Assembly: GCF_001442535.1 (NCBI RefSeq)
Contig: NZ_CP013141.1
Span: forward strand, 4,921,052 to 4,969,230
Reading direction: 5' to 3'
Source: Lysobacter antibioticus
Lineage (GTDB): Bacteria > Pseudomonadota > Gammaproteobacteria > Xanthomonadales > Xanthomonadaceae
DNA length: 48,179 bases
The translations under genes and the position numbers were made by a program. The notes below the pieces were generated by a model, which was not told the origin of the DNA, searched no databases, and saw nothing but the letters and a program-made list of their open reading frames with translations. Below, piece by piece: positions 39,246 to 47,982 of the stretch (within the stretch, counting starts at the first letter, position 1; each line of letters begins with the position of its first letter).

Positions 39246-40733
39246 TCAGAGCAGCACCACATCGAACTGCTCCTGCGCGTACTGGTCTTCGGCCTGGAAG
39301 CGGATCGACTTGCCGAGGAATTCCTCCAACTCGGCCACCGCCGCGGATTCTTCGTCGGTGATCCGCGCGACCACTTTCGGCGAGGCGATCACCAGCAAAC
39401 GCGCCGCATCGAACTGGCGCACCTGGCGGACGATCTCGCGGAAGATCTCGTAGGTCACCGTCTCCGGCGTCTTCAAGGTGCCGCGCCCGCCGCATTCGTG
39501 GCAGGCCTCGCTGAGCTGGCGCTCCAGGCTCTCGGTGGTGCGCTTGCGGGTCATCTCCACCAGGCCCAGCGGCGAGAATTCGTAGACCGTGGTCTTGGCG
39601 TGATCGCGGGTCAGCGCCTTTTCCAACTGGCGCAGCACCTGGCGGCGATGCTCCAGGTCGGTCATGTCGATGAAGTCGATGATGATGATGCCGCCCAGGT
39701 TGCGCAGCCGCAGTTGCCGGGCGACCGACTGCGCCGCCTCGAGGTTGGTCCGGTAAACGGTCTCCTCGAGATTGCGTTGACCCAGGAACGAGCCGGTGTT
39801 GACGTCGATCGTGGTCATCGCCTCGGTCTGGTCGATGACCAGGTAGCCGCCGGACTTCAGCGGCACTTCCTTGTCGAGCGCGCGCTGGATCTCGTCCTCG
39901 ACCCCGTACAGGTCGAAGATCGGCCGCGCGCCGGTGTAGTGCTCGATCTTCTCGGCCAGCCCCGGCATGTACTGCGCGGCGAAGCTGCGCAGGCGCTCGC
40001 AGGTCTCGCGCGAGTCGACCTTGACCTTCTCGACGTCGCGGCGGATCAGGTCGCGCACCGCGCGCAGCGGCAGGCTCAGATCTTCGTAGACGCGTTCGCC
40101 GACTTTCGAGCTCTGCGATTTTTCCGCGATCAGGGCCCAGGCCCGGCTCAGATAGCCGATGTCCTCGGCCAGGGCTTCCTCGGGCTGGCTCTCGGCATTG
40201 GTGCGCACGATGTAGCCGTGGTTGTCGCCGGCCGGGGCCAGGGTGGTGACCAGCGACTTCAGCCGCGCGCGCTCGCCCTCGTCCTCGATCCGCGCCGACA
40301 CCCCGACCACGCGGGTGCGCGGCAGCAGCACCAGATAACGCGAGGGAATGCTCAGCTGGGTGGTCAGCCGCGCGCCCTTGCTGCCGATCGGGTCCTTGAC
40401 CACCTGGACGATGATTTCCTGGCCTTCGCGCAGCAACTCGGCGATCGGCCGGGTCGGCGTCGGCGGCAGCGGCGCTTCGTCGCCCTCGCCTTCGCCGACC
40501 GGGTTGTGCTTGACGATGTCGGCCGCGTGCAGGAACGCCGCGCGCTCCAGGCCGATCTCGACGAACGCCGCCTGCATCCCCGGCATCACGCGCTGGACCT
40601 TGCCCTTGTAGATGTTGCCGACCACGCCGCGGCGCCAGCCGCGCTCGATGTGCAGCTCCTGCAACATGCCGTTCTCGACGACGGCGACGCGGGTTTCGCG
40701 CGGAGTGACGTTGACCAGGATTTCTTCAGTCAT
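39246..40733 (-). CDS. rng: Ribonuclease G
   Basis: A 495-aa endoribonuclease that matures the 5' end of 16S rRNA and decays some mRNAs. It has an S1 domain at about 35-125 (GNIYKGKVQRVMPGMQAAFV then EIGLERAAFLHAADI). The catalytic core has GSFLGQRNLEETVYRTNLEA, GGIIIIDFIDM with its metal-binding aspartates, and the zinc-link CHECGGRGT. The ATG at 40733 gives MTEEILVNVTPRETRVAVVE as expected; the frame is open far upstream through maf, which is an artefact. It is downstream of maf in one operon. Confidence 0.97.
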   Translation of the reverse strand: MTEEILVNVTPRETRVAVVENGMLQELHIERGWRRGVVGNIYKGKVQRVMPGMQAAFVEIGLERAAFLHAADIVKHNPVGEGEGDEAPLPPTPTRPIAELLREGQEIIVQVVKDPIGSKGARLTTQLSIPSRYLVLLPRTRVVGVSARIEDEGERARLKSLVTTLAPAGDNHGYIVRTNAESQPEEALAEDIGYLSRAWALIAEKSQSSKVGERVYEDLSLPLRAVRDLIRRDVEKVKVDSRETCERLRSFAAQYMPGLAEKIEHYTGARPIFDLYGVEDEIQRALDKEVPLKSGGYLVIDQTEAMTTIDVNTGSFLGQRNLEETVYRTNLEAAQSVARQLRLRNLGGIIIIDFIDMTDLEHRRQVLRQLEKALTRDHAKTTVYEFSPLGLVEMTRKRTTESLERQLSEACHECGGRGTLKTPETVTYEIFREIVRQVRQFDAARLLVIASPKVVARITDEESAAVAELEEFLGKSIRFQAEDQYAQEQFDVVLL

Positions 40734-40813
40734 GAGGCAGGGTGGGTCCCAAGTCAGGCGAACGTCGGATGGAAAGAACGCGATGCAGCGCGGTCGAACG
40801 TAAGCGCGGCGGC

Positions 40814-41383
40814 CTAGCCGCCGACGCCGAACTCCCGCAGCAGCCGCGACGTCTCGTGCAGCGGCAACCCCATCACCCCCGAATAACTGCCGGCCAGATG
40901 CCGTACGAAGACCTCGGCGCCGCCCTGGATCGCGTAGGCGCCGGCCTTGCCCTCGGGCTCGCCGCTGGCGACATAACGCGCGATCGTGGCCTCGTCGAGC
41001 TCGGCGAAGCTGACCTGCGAGACCGACAGCGCCTGCGCCTCGCGCGAGCGCGAGACCAGCGACACCGCCGAAATCACCTGGTGGGTGCGCCCCGACAGCT
41101 TGCGCAACATGGCCGCTGCATCGTCGGCGTCGCGCGGTTTGCCGAACACCTCGTCGTCGAGCACGACCTCGGTGTCGGACCCCAGCACCAGCGCGGTCGG
41201 ATTGCCCAGCACCTGCAACAGGCCGGCACCGGCCTTCTCGCGGGCGACGCGGCGGACGTACTCCAGCGCCGGTTCGTTGGGCTGGCGGTGTTCGGGCACG
41301 TCGAGATCGAGTACGCCGAATTCCAGGCCGAGGCGGGTCAGCAATTCGCGTCGCCGCGGCGACTTGGAGGCAAGATAGAGCAT
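40814..41383 (-). CDS. maf: Maf/YhdE nucleoside triphosphate pyrophosphatase (dTTP/UTP)
   Basis: A 189-aa house-cleaning enzyme that hydrolyses dTTP, UTP and modified pyrimidine nucleotides. Family blocks: [19 protein letters not shown] at the N-terminus, [20 protein letters not shown] with the catalytic aspartate, [14 protein letters not shown] and the C-terminal [20 protein letters not shown] followed by [10 protein letters not shown]. It begins the minus-strand maf-rng-yhdP-tldD unit; the mreBCD genes that precede it in E. coli are not here. A 124-bp divergent gap separates it from the SIMPL gene. Confidence 0.96.
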   Translation of the reverse strand: MLYLASKSPRRRELLTRLGLEFGVLDLDVPEHRQPNEPALEYVRRVAREKAGAGLLQVLGNPTALVLGSDTEVVLDDEVFGKPRDADDAAAMLRKLSGRTHQVISAVSLVSRSREAQALSVSQVSFAELDEATIARYVASGEPEGKAGAYAIQGGAEVFVRHLAGSYSGVMGLPLHETSRLLREFGVGG

Positions 41384-41507
41384 ACGGAAAGCATAACCCG
41401 CGCTGACTGAGCGCCAGCCGACGACGAGCCGCGCAAACCCCGTAACGAATCACGGTTCGTTCACCAGTTCAGCAAGACCCTACCCCTCGTCCTTCAAGGA
41501 GCACCAC

Positions 41508-42278
41508 ATGACCCGGTCGTCGCCACAGTCTTTCGCCCGCCTTTCGTTGCGCCCGCTGGCGCTCGCCGCTTTCCTCGCCTTCGGAGCCGCCACCGCCATG
41601 ACCGCCCAAGCCCAGACCGCTCCCGCCTACGTCGCCAGCGACGGCACCCTGCTGTCGGTGTCGGCCCAGGCCGAGGCGCGCCGCACGCCGAACATCGCCA
41701 CCTTGTCGACCGGCGTGGTCACCCAGGCCGCCGACGCCAATGCCGCGATGCGCGCCAACGCCGAGCAGATGAGCAAAGTCGTGGCCGCGATCAAGGCCGC
41801 CGGCATCGCCGACCGCGACGTCCAGACCGGCGGCATCAACCTCAACCCGCAGTACCGCTACGCCGAGAACCAGCCGCCCACCATCACCGGCTACCAGGCC
41901 AACAACAACGTCAACATCGTCGTGCGCGACCTGTCCAAGCTCGGCAAGATCCTCGACGCCCTGGTCGCCACCGGCGCCAACCAGATCAACGGCCCCAGCT
42001 TCGACATCGACGACAAGGAAAAGGACGTCGCCTACGACGAAGCCCGCCGCAGCGCCATCGAGAAGGCCCAGGCCCGCGCCGAGATGTATGCCAAGACCCT
42101 GGGCATGAAGGTCCGCCGCATCGTCAGCGTCAGCGAGGGCGCGCGCTTCGGACCGCCGATGCCGATGCCGATGATGGCCATGGGCCGGATGGAGAAGGCA
42201 TCGGCCGACACCCCGATCGCGCCGGGCGAGAACGCCTTGTCGATGACCCTCGACGTCGTCTTCGAGCTGGGCAAGTAA
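41508..42278 (+). CDS. Periplasmic SIMPL-domain protein (YggE-like)
   Basis: A 256-aa protein with a Sec signal peptide (SLRPLALAAFLAFGAATAMT, cut near AQAQ-TA, residue about 35). The SIMPL domain follows: LLSVSAQAEARRTPNIATLS, DVQTGGINLNPQYRYAENQP, ITGYQANNNVNIVVRDLSKL and AIEKAQARAEMYAKTLGMKV. Members of the family have roles in oxidative stress and in binding partners; the precise role here is unknown. A Met/Pro-rich loop (FGPPMPMPMMAMGRM) precedes the last strand and could bind metal, but this is speculative. AAGGAG at about 41495 is a strong ribosome site. Confidence 0.93.
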   Translation: MTRSSPQSFARLSLRPLALAAFLAFGAATAMTAQAQTAPAYVASDGTLLSVSAQAEARRTPNIATLSTGVVTQAADANAAMRANAEQMSKVVAAIKAAGIADRDVQTGGINLNPQYRYAENQPPTITGYQANNNVNIVVRDLSKLGKILDALVATGANQINGPSFDIDDKEKDVAYDEARRSAIEKAQARAEMYAKTLGMKVRRIVSVSEGARFGPPMPMPMMAMGRMEKASADTPIAPGENALSMTLDVVFELGK

Positions 42279-42280
42279 GC

Positions 42281-42469
42281 ATGGCCGGCCCCGCCAAGAC
42301 CACGCCGCCGGCGCCGGATCCGAAGCCGGGCCGCACCCCCGGCTACCCGGAACCGCAGCCGCGCGACCCCGACGACGCGCGCCAGCCGCACCCGCGCAAG
42401 CCGCCGAACCCGGACGAGGGCGGGCTGGAACGCGAACCCGAGAGCGGCCCGGACCCGACCGATCGGTGA
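42281..42469 (+). CDS. Small proline-rich hypothetical protein
   Basis: A 62-aa ORF whose ATG lies 2 bp after the SIMPL stop and which ends shortly before a terminator, so it would be the last gene of that transcript. About a third of residues are proline and most of the rest are charged (KPGRTPGYPEPQPRDPDD). There is no signal peptide or hydrophobic stretch; it would be disordered. Codon third positions are GC-rich as in true genes, but the low complexity makes this weak evidence. Confidence 0.5.
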   Translation: MAGPAKTTPPAPDPKPGRTPGYPEPQPRDPDDARQPHPRKPPNPDEGGLEREPESGPDPTDR

Positions 42470-42495
42470 GCCTTGCTCATAGAGCCGTAGACACC

Positions 42496-42523
42496 AGGAA
42501 GGCCCGCGCAAGCGGGCCTTCCT
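42496..42523 (+). terminator. Rho-independent terminator after the SIMPL unit
   Basis: AGGAAGGCCCGC (42496-42507) pairs perfectly with GCGGGCCTTCCT (42512-42523) around GCAA, followed by GTTTCTT. Confidence 0.88.
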
Positions 42524-42529
42524 GTTTCT

Positions 42530-42881
42530 TGGGCGCTACGGCACCGGCGAATGCAGGCCGGCAAGTGGCCAAGCGCATGCCCGCCACGACGACGTTGCCA
42601 TCCATTCAGCATCCATCGTTCGCGGGCGCGTCGCGCGCCTGCGTTGCGAACGAGGCGCCGACGCGAAAAAACCCGGCGATTTTTCAAGCGCCGCCCTCGC
42701 CTGCGGGCGTCGCCGGTGGCCGTCGAGCACGCCGCCCACCGACCAAAGTCGCAAACGAGAAGCGCTTGCATCCGCAAATCGGCCGGCGCATTTTTGTGAC
42801 GCGGCACCACTGTTCTTGCTCAACCCCACCGGCGGTATCCGAACGTTGTCAGTGATGTCAGACAAGCCAAGGAGGTAGCTC
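42530..42881 (+). other. tonB leader region
   Basis: About 350 bp without a credible gene between the terminator and tonB. It includes GAAAAA...TTTTTC (42665-42690) and a tandem TGTCAG (42847-42862) near the start codon. I could not find a convincing -35/-10 pair or a Fur-like site. Confidence 0.5.
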
Positions 42882-43550
42882 ATGGTTCGCGCGATTCCCT
42901 CTCACTCCCACACGCCATTGGACGGCACCCGCATCGCTGCCAACGCCGGCGCCATCGCCTTCAATGCGGCGATGCTGATGTTGATGCTGGTCCCGCTGAG
43001 CGCGCCGCGTTTGCTGGTGTCCGAAGAAGAGCCGATCTTCCCGCAGTTCGTCCCGAAGAAAGAAGTACTCATCCAACCGAAACCGCCGAAGCCGGAACTG
43101 GTCAAGGTCGTCGAGAAGCCGCGCCAGCAACCCGTCATCAAGCAACAGGTCCAACCGGTCGAAGCCCCGCCGGTCGTGGTGGACAACCCCAACCCGCAAC
43201 CGATCGATTTCGCCGGCGCCGAGACTGTTGCCAAGGCCACGCCAGCAGTCGACCTGGGCCCGCCGATCATCACCGGCGCGACCCTGCAGAGCCTGAAGAA
43301 CCCGCCGCCGAGCTATCCGCCGCAGGCAGTGCGCGAAGGCCTGACCGGGGTCGTCGAGTTGGAGATCCTGGTCGGCATCGACGGCAAGCCGATCGACGTC
43401 AGCATCGTGCGCAGTAGCGGCCATCGCCTGCTCGACCAGGCCGCGCGCAAGGTCGTGCTTAACCGCTGGACCTTCCAGCCGGCGATGAGCAACGGCCAAC
43501 CGGTGCAGGCGCGCGGCCGCGTGCCGATCGAGTTCAAGCTGGATCAGTAG
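42882..43550 (+). CDS. TonB-family energy transducer
   Basis: A 222-aa inner-membrane-anchored periplasmic protein that passes proton-motive force from an ExbB-ExbD motor to outer-membrane receptors. It has one transmembrane segment (about 22-44), a Pro/Lys/Glu-rich spacer (55-105: KPPKPELVKVVEKPRQQPVI) and a C-terminal TonB domain (about 142-222: PPPSYPPQAVREGLTGVVEL then VGIDGKPIDVSIVRSSGHRL). AAGGAGGT (42869-42876) is a strong ribosome site. No exbB or exbD lies nearby, so this is an orphan TonB that must share a motor encoded elsewhere. It is followed by a hairpin terminator. Confidence 0.93.
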   Translation: MVRAIPSHSHTPLDGTRIAANAGAIAFNAAMLMLMLVPLSAPRLLVSEEEPIFPQFVPKKEVLIQPKPPKPELVKVVEKPRQQPVIKQQVQPVEAPPVVVDNPNPQPIDFAGAETVAKATPAVDLGPPIITGATLQSLKNPPPSYPPQAVREGLTGVVELEILVGIDGKPIDVSIVRSSGHRLLDQAARKVVLNRWTFQPAMSNGQPVQARGRVPIEFKLDQ

Positions 43551-43578
43551 CGCTCGCTGGAGCGCGCGCAACAGCAAA

Positions 43579-43599
43579 AACCCGGGCGTTGCCCGGGTT
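43579..43599 (+). terminator. Terminator-like hairpin after tonB
   Basis: AACCCGGGC pairs with GCCCGGGTT around GTT, followed by CTTGTCGTT, a poor U-tract. It is 29 bp after the tonB stop. Confidence 0.7.
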
Positions 43600-43610
43600 C
43601 TTGTCGTTGC

Positions 43611-43681
43611 GGGAATGGGGAATGGGGAATCGTAAAAGCAGGCAGTAGCCGCTGCTTTCCGATTCCCTATTCCCTATTCCC
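43611..43681. repeat. GGGAATGGGGAAT-array palindrome after tonB
   Basis: Left arm 43611-43632 (three GGGAAT units) pairs with the right arm 43660-43681 with two mismatches, both G-T compatible in RNA. An inner stem AAAGCAG/CTGCTTT sits between them. Same architecture as 39154-39243. Confidence 0.85.
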
Positions 43682-43691
43682 ATCGCCGGGC

Positions 43692-44162
43692 CTAGGCCCG
43701 GTGATACGGATGGTTCGCCAGCAACGCGGCGGCCCGATACAACTGCTCGGCGGCGACCAGCCGCACCAGCATATGCGGCAGGGTCAACGGCCCCAGCGAC
43801 CATTGCTCGTCGGCCCGCGCCAGCACCTCGGGCGCATGCCCTTCCGGGCCGCCGATCAGGAACGCCAGGTCGCGTCCCTGGCCGCGCCACTGCTCCAGTC
43901 GCTGCGCCAGTTGCTCGGAAGTCCACAGGCGTCCGCGCCCTTCCAGCGCCACCACGCAGGCGTTCTTCGGCAGCGCGGCGATCACCCGCGCGCCTTCGTC
44001 CTGGGTCGCACGCACGGCGTCGCGGCCTTTGCCGCGCAGGCCCGGTTCGATCTCGACCAGCTCCAGCGGCAACCAATGCGATAGACGTTTCTGGTACTCG
44101 CCGAATCCTTCCGCGACCCAGCGCGGCGCTCGCTCGCCGACGGCGATCAGTCTGCTTTTCAT
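43692..44162 (-). CDS. rlmH: 23S rRNA (pseudouridine-1915-N3)-methyltransferase
   Basis: A 156-aa SPOUT-class methyltransferase, the usual length for RlmH. It modifies pseudouridine 1915 in helix 69 of 23S rRNA using SAM. The SAM-binding knot is visible as FLIGGPEGHAPEVLARADEQ and SLGPLTLPHMLVRLVAAEQL, and the C-terminus YRAAALLANHPYHRA carries the conserved YHR. Usual partners rsfS and nadD are not next to it here. Confidence 0.97.
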   Translation of the reverse strand: MKSRLIAVGERAPRWVAEGFGEYQKRLSHWLPLELVEIEPGLRGKGRDAVRATQDEGARVIAALPKNACVVALEGRGRLWTSEQLAQRLEQWRGQGRDLAFLIGGPEGHAPEVLARADEQWSLGPLTLPHMLVRLVAAEQLYRAAALLANHPYHRA

Positions 44163-44289
44163 GCGCGCATGGTAGCCAAGCGCGCGCGGCCCCGCCGGCC
44201 TCGACGCGGCGTTGTCATATTCCGGTTACCGCACCGGGCTAGCGTGCAGGGTTCCCCCGCCCCACCCCAGCCCCGCAGGAGTTTCTACG

Positions 44290-45852
44290 ATGGATGCTTT
44301 CGATCCCTCCCGCCGCCAGGTCATCAAGAGCAGCGCCGCCGCCATGGCGATCGGCGCGATGGGCAGCCTGAGCGCGTTGTACACGCGCCAGGCCGCCGCT
44401 GCGACCGATCCGACCCGGCTTTCCCCCGTCCCGAGCCGTTACGGCGCGCTGGCGCCGGTCGCCGACCTCAGCACCGGCCTGCCCTTGCTGCAATTGCCGC
44501 GCGGCTTCAGCTATCGCTCGTTCGCCTGGAGCGGCGATCGCATGGACGATGGCCAGGTCTGCCCGGACCGTCACGACGGCATGGCCGTGGTCGCCACGCA
44601 TCGCGGCGCGCAGCATCCGCACGGCCGCGGCCACGGCCGCAGCGAATTGATCCTGATCCGCAACCACGAACGCGGCGCCGGCTCCAGCCCGATCCGCGCG
44701 CCCGGCATGTACGACACCGGCACCGTCAGCGGCGGCCAGCCCGGCGGCGGCACCACCACCCTGCGCTATCGCTCCGGCGAAGGCCGCCACGGCGACGAAT
44801 GGCGCGGCGTCGAACCGAGCCTCGGCGGCACCCTGGTCAATTGCGCCGGCGGTCCGACCCCGTGGGGCACCTGGCTGAGCTGCGAGGAGATCAAGAGCAA
44901 CGCGGTCTCCAGCACCGGCCACAAACACGGCTACGTGTTCGAGGTCGACCCGCGCAGCGAACGCACCAGCGGCCGCCCGATCGTCGAGATGGGCCGCTTC
45001 AGCCACGAGGCGGTGGCGATCGATCCGCGCACCGGCATCGTCTATCTGACCGAAGACGACCGCAACAAGTCCGGCTTCTATCGCTTCATTCCGAACCGCC
45101 GCGCCGGCTGCCACGGCTCGCTCGAACACGGCGGCCGCCTGCAGGCCGCGCGCGTGCGCGGCAAGCCCAACGCCGACCTCACCGCGGTCGCCATCGGCGC
45201 CGAATACCAGCTCGAATGGGTCGACATCCCGGATCCGGACCTGGACTCGATCGCCGCACCGAGCGGCTTCCCCGACATCGGCGCCGGCGACACGCTCAGC
45301 GGCCCGTTCGCCCAGGCCTGGAGCGAAGGCGGCCTGCGCATGAGCCGCGGCGAAGGCATCTGGTACAGCTACGGCAAGTTGTTCATCGTCGACACCAGCA
45401 ACGGCACCGACGCCCAGGGCCGCAAAGGCCGCGGCAACGGCGCGGTGTGGGTGCTGGACCTGTTCACCCAGCGCATGCGCGCGCTGTTCGTCAGCAGCCA
45501 CCAGCTCGCCGCGCACAATCCCGACAACATCACCGTCAACGCGCGCGGCGGCGTGGTGCTGTGCGAAGACCCGGATGCGGCGCCGGCCGGCAGCCCCGAC
45601 GAGTACGGCCCGGGCACGCGCCTGGTCGGCCTGACCCGCGGCGGCGAATCGTTCTATCTGTGCAAGAACAACGCCGAGCTGACCTCGACCCAGATCGCCA
45701 ACGCCGGCAAGCACGTCGCCGAAGGCGATTACCGCGACAGCGAATTCTGCGGCGCCTGCTGGGACCCGGCCGCGCGCACGTTGTTCGTCAACATGCAGTC
45801 GCCGGGCATCACCTTCGCGATCACCGGTCCCTGGGAACGCGGCCCCCTGTAA
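44290..45852 (+). CDS. PhoX/DUF839-family protein, Tat-exported
   Basis: A 520-aa protein with a twin-arginine signal (DPSRRQVIKSSAAAMAIGAM, cut near residue 40). Family blocks: GFSYRSFAWSGDRMDDG, LILIRNHERGAGS, GGTTTLRYRSGEG, GTLVNCAGGPTPWGTWLSCEE, HGYVFEVDP, GRFSHEAVAIDPRTGIVYLTED, and CGACWDPAARTLFVNMQSPG with ITFAITGPW at the end. PhoX proteins are calcium- and iron-dependent alkaline phosphatases secreted by Tat; DUF839 also includes members without demonstrated activity. The frame is open to 44212, but the ATG at 44290 gives a normal Tat signal. No phosphate (Pho) box was recognised in the 127-bp gap before it. Confidence 0.9.
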   Translation: MDAFDPSRRQVIKSSAAAMAIGAMGSLSALYTRQAAAATDPTRLSPVPSRYGALAPVADLSTGLPLLQLPRGFSYRSFAWSGDRMDDGQVCPDRHDGMAVVATHRGAQHPHGRGHGRSELILIRNHERGAGSSPIRAPGMYDTGTVSGGQPGGGTTTLRYRSGEGRHGDEWRGVEPSLGGTLVNCAGGPTPWGTWLSCEEIKSNAVSSTGHKHGYVFEVDPRSERTSGRPIVEMGRFSHEAVAIDPRTGIVYLTEDDRNKSGFYRFIPNRRAGCHGSLEHGGRLQAARVRGKPNADLTAVAIGAEYQLEWVDIPDPDLDSIAAPSGFPDIGAGDTLSGPFAQAWSEGGLRMSRGEGIWYSYGKLFIVDTSNGTDAQGRKGRGNGAVWVLDLFTQRMRALFVSSHQLAAHNPDNITVNARGGVVLCEDPDAAPAGSPDEYGPGTRLVGLTRGGESFYLCKNNAELTSTQIANAGKHVAEGDYRDSEFCGACWDPAARTLFVNMQSPGITFAITGPWERGPL

Positions 45853-45941
45853 TCGCGATCCGTTCGCGCGCATCGCGACGCCGGCGCAACGGCGTCGCGA
45901 TCGAACCGGATCGAACCGGCCCTTGCCGGACATGCAAAAAA

Positions 45942-45966
45942 GAAGGCCCGGCAATGCCGGGCCTTC
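45942..45966 (-). terminator. Rho-independent terminator of ppiD
   Basis: GAAGGCCCGGC (45942-45952) pairs perfectly with GCCGGGCCTTC (45956-45966) around AAT. On the minus strand it is followed by TTTTTTGC, a proper U-run, so it ends the ppiD transcript; it may also stop the convergent PhoX-like gene. Confidence 0.9.
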
Positions 45967-45987
45967 GAGTTTGCGCAGCGCCAGGGA

Positions 45988-47982
45988 TCAGCGCAGGTTT
46001 TCTTCGATCACCTTGATCTGCACGCGCTTGCGCAGCGCCGTGGTCAGTTCGCGGCTTTCTTCGTAACCGCCCATCTGCGAGATCTGCGTACGCAGCATGT
46101 CGAGCTGGGCCGCCGGGATTTCCGACTTGCTGCCCGGCTTGACCTTGTTGACCGCGAACAGGACCACGCGGCCGTCGGCGAGCGCGGACTTGCCGGCGGC
46201 GACCTTGCCTTCGGCCGGGGCCTTGAGAGCGAAGATCGCTTCGCTGACTTCCGGGGTCGGCAGCGGCATGCCGCGGGCGACGTCCGGGATCGTTTCCGGC
46301 GCCGTCAGCTGCTTGGAGGCGGCCACCGCGGCGATCGCTTCACCGCCGTTGATGCGCGCGACCAGCGCATCGGCTTCCTTCTGCGCGGCCTTGATGCCGC
46401 GATCGGTGCGCACCGCGGCGATCACCTTGTCGCGGACCTGGGCCAGCGGCAGCGCGCGTTCCGGCGTATGCGAAACGACGCGGATCAGCACGCTGTGCTC
46501 CTGGCCGATGTCGATCGGATCGCTGACCGTGTTGTCCTGCAGGCGCGCGTCCGAGAATGCGGCGCGGATCACCGCCGGGTGGGCGCCGATGCCCTGGCCG
46601 TTGCCGGCGGCATCGCGGGTGACCGGGCCGACCTTCTGCACCGGCAGGTTCATCGCCTTGGCCGGACCGTCGAGCGAGGTCGGGTTCTTATAGACCAGAT
46701 CGACCAGCTTGGCCGAAAAGTCGTTGAAGTTGCGCTCGCGACTGGTTTCGGTCTCTTCGCGCAGCAGCGCGTCGCGGACCAGCGCGAACGGCTGTTGCTC
46801 GCCGCTCTTGACCTCGCGCACCACGATCACGTGCCAGCCGCTGTCGTCTTTCACCGGCGCACTGATCTCGCCGACCTTGAGCTTGAACGCGGCGTCTTCG
46901 AACGCGCCCGGGATGTCGCCCTTGCTGACCCAGCCCAGCTCGCCGCCGGCGGCCTTGGAGCCGAGGTCGTCGCTGTTGGCGCGGGCGATCGCGGCGAAAT
47001 CGGCGCCGGCGGCCTTGGCCTGGGTCGCGAACTGCGCGGCCTTCTGCTCGGCGGCCTTCTGCGCCGCGGCATCGGCGCCGGAGGCGACGTTGACCTGGAT
47101 GTGCGAGATCAGGCGCTGTTCCTGGGCGATGAAGCGGTTCTTCTCGGCCTCGTAACGGTCCTGCAGCGCCTTCTCGGTCGGCGCCGGCGGCGGCGGCAGG
47201 GTCGCGCCGTTGATCTCGACGTATTCGAGGTTGACGCTCTCGGGCGCGCGGAAATCCTTGGCGTGGCCGTCGTACCACTTCTGGATGTCGGCGGCGCTGA
47301 CCTCGGCGGTGTCCGGGGTCGGCGGCGGCAGCATCACCAGGCTGACGTCGCGGCGTTCGCCCATGAGCTTGATCAGGCGGTCGGTTTCGGCGTGGGTGAG
47401 GAAGTTGCTCTGGCCGATACCGCCGGTCAGCAGGGTTTCCATGAGGCGGGCGCGCACGAACTGCTCGAACTCGGTCGGCGTCTGCGCCGGCTGGCGCATC
47501 TGCAGGCCGAGCACGTAGCGCTCCTGGTTGAACTTGCCGGTGCTGTCCTGGAATTCCGGGACCGACTGGATGGTCTTGATGACCAGCGCATCGCTGACCG
47601 CCAGGCCGTCGACTTCGGCGGCGAGCTTGCGCACGCGCTCGTCGATCAGCGTTTCCAGTATCGCGCGCTTGCTTTCGGGCTTCTCGAATTCGCGCGCATC
47701 GAAGGCTTCGCCTTCGGCGGCGCGGCGGCGATCGCGTTCTTGCTGGAAGCGCGTATTGAATTCCTGCGCGTCGATCGACTCGTGCTTCCACAGCATCGAG
47801 GCCGGCCACCACGACGGCGCCGAACGCCACCACGACGGGGCCATGTCGATCCGCGCGACCGAGCTGTCGACGCGCTGCACGAGGTATTGCTCGATGCCGA
47901 CGAAGGCGAAGGGAATGATCAGCAAGCCGAGGATCACGGTGGCGATCCAGCCCGAGGTCTTGTCGCGAAGTGTCTGCAGCAT
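45988..47982 (-). CDS. ppiD: Periplasmic folding chaperone PpiD (SurA-N/PpiC domain)
   Basis: A 664-aa inner-membrane-anchored periplasmic chaperone near the SecYEG translocon. One N-terminal transmembrane helix (about 12-33) is followed by a SurA-like N-terminal domain (80-230, AILETLIDERVRKLAAEVDG, EFEQFVRARLMETLLTGG) and a parvulin-type domain (about 290-400, ISHIQVNVASGADAAAQKAA, ARANSDDLGSKAAGGELGWV, GWHVIVVREVKSGE). After the helix there is a Trp-rich insert with APSWW twice in 10 residues (48-58), encoded by a short direct duplication. The C-terminal domain ends QIKVIEENLR. hupB, the usual upstream neighbour in E. coli, is not visible within the remaining 197 bp. Confidence 0.95.
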   Translation of the reverse strand: MLQTLRDKTSGWIATVILGLLIIPFAFVGIEQYLVQRVDSSVARIDMAPSWWRSAPSWWPASMLWKHESIDAQEFNTRFQQERDRRRAAEGEAFDAREFEKPESKRAILETLIDERVRKLAAEVDGLAVSDALVIKTIQSVPEFQDSTGKFNQERYVLGLQMRQPAQTPTEFEQFVRARLMETLLTGGIGQSNFLTHAETDRLIKLMGERRDVSLVMLPPPTPDTAEVSAADIQKWYDGHAKDFRAPESVNLEYVEINGATLPPPPAPTEKALQDRYEAEKNRFIAQEQRLISHIQVNVASGADAAAQKAAEQKAAQFATQAKAAGADFAAIARANSDDLGSKAAGGELGWVSKGDIPGAFEDAAFKLKVGEISAPVKDDSGWHVIVVREVKSGEQQPFALVRDALLREETETSRERNFNDFSAKLVDLVYKNPTSLDGPAKAMNLPVQKVGPVTRDAAGNGQGIGAHPAVIRAAFSDARLQDNTVSDPIDIGQEHSVLIRVVSHTPERALPLAQVRDKVIAAVRTDRGIKAAQKEADALVARINGGEAIAAVAASKQLTAPETIPDVARGMPLPTPEVSEAIFALKAPAEGKVAAGKSALADGRVVLFAVNKVKPGSKSEIPAAQLDMLRTQISQMGGYEESRELTTALRKRVQIKVIEENLR

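Noticed and set aside
40734..41453. N-terminal extension of RNase G reaching through maf
   Set aside because: The upstream part overlaps maf in another frame and has no domain. The protein starts normally at 40733.
42466..42883. Overlapping small ORFs between the terminator and tonB
   Set aside because: They run through the terminator hairpin, have unusual composition and no ribosome site; the region is better read as a leader.
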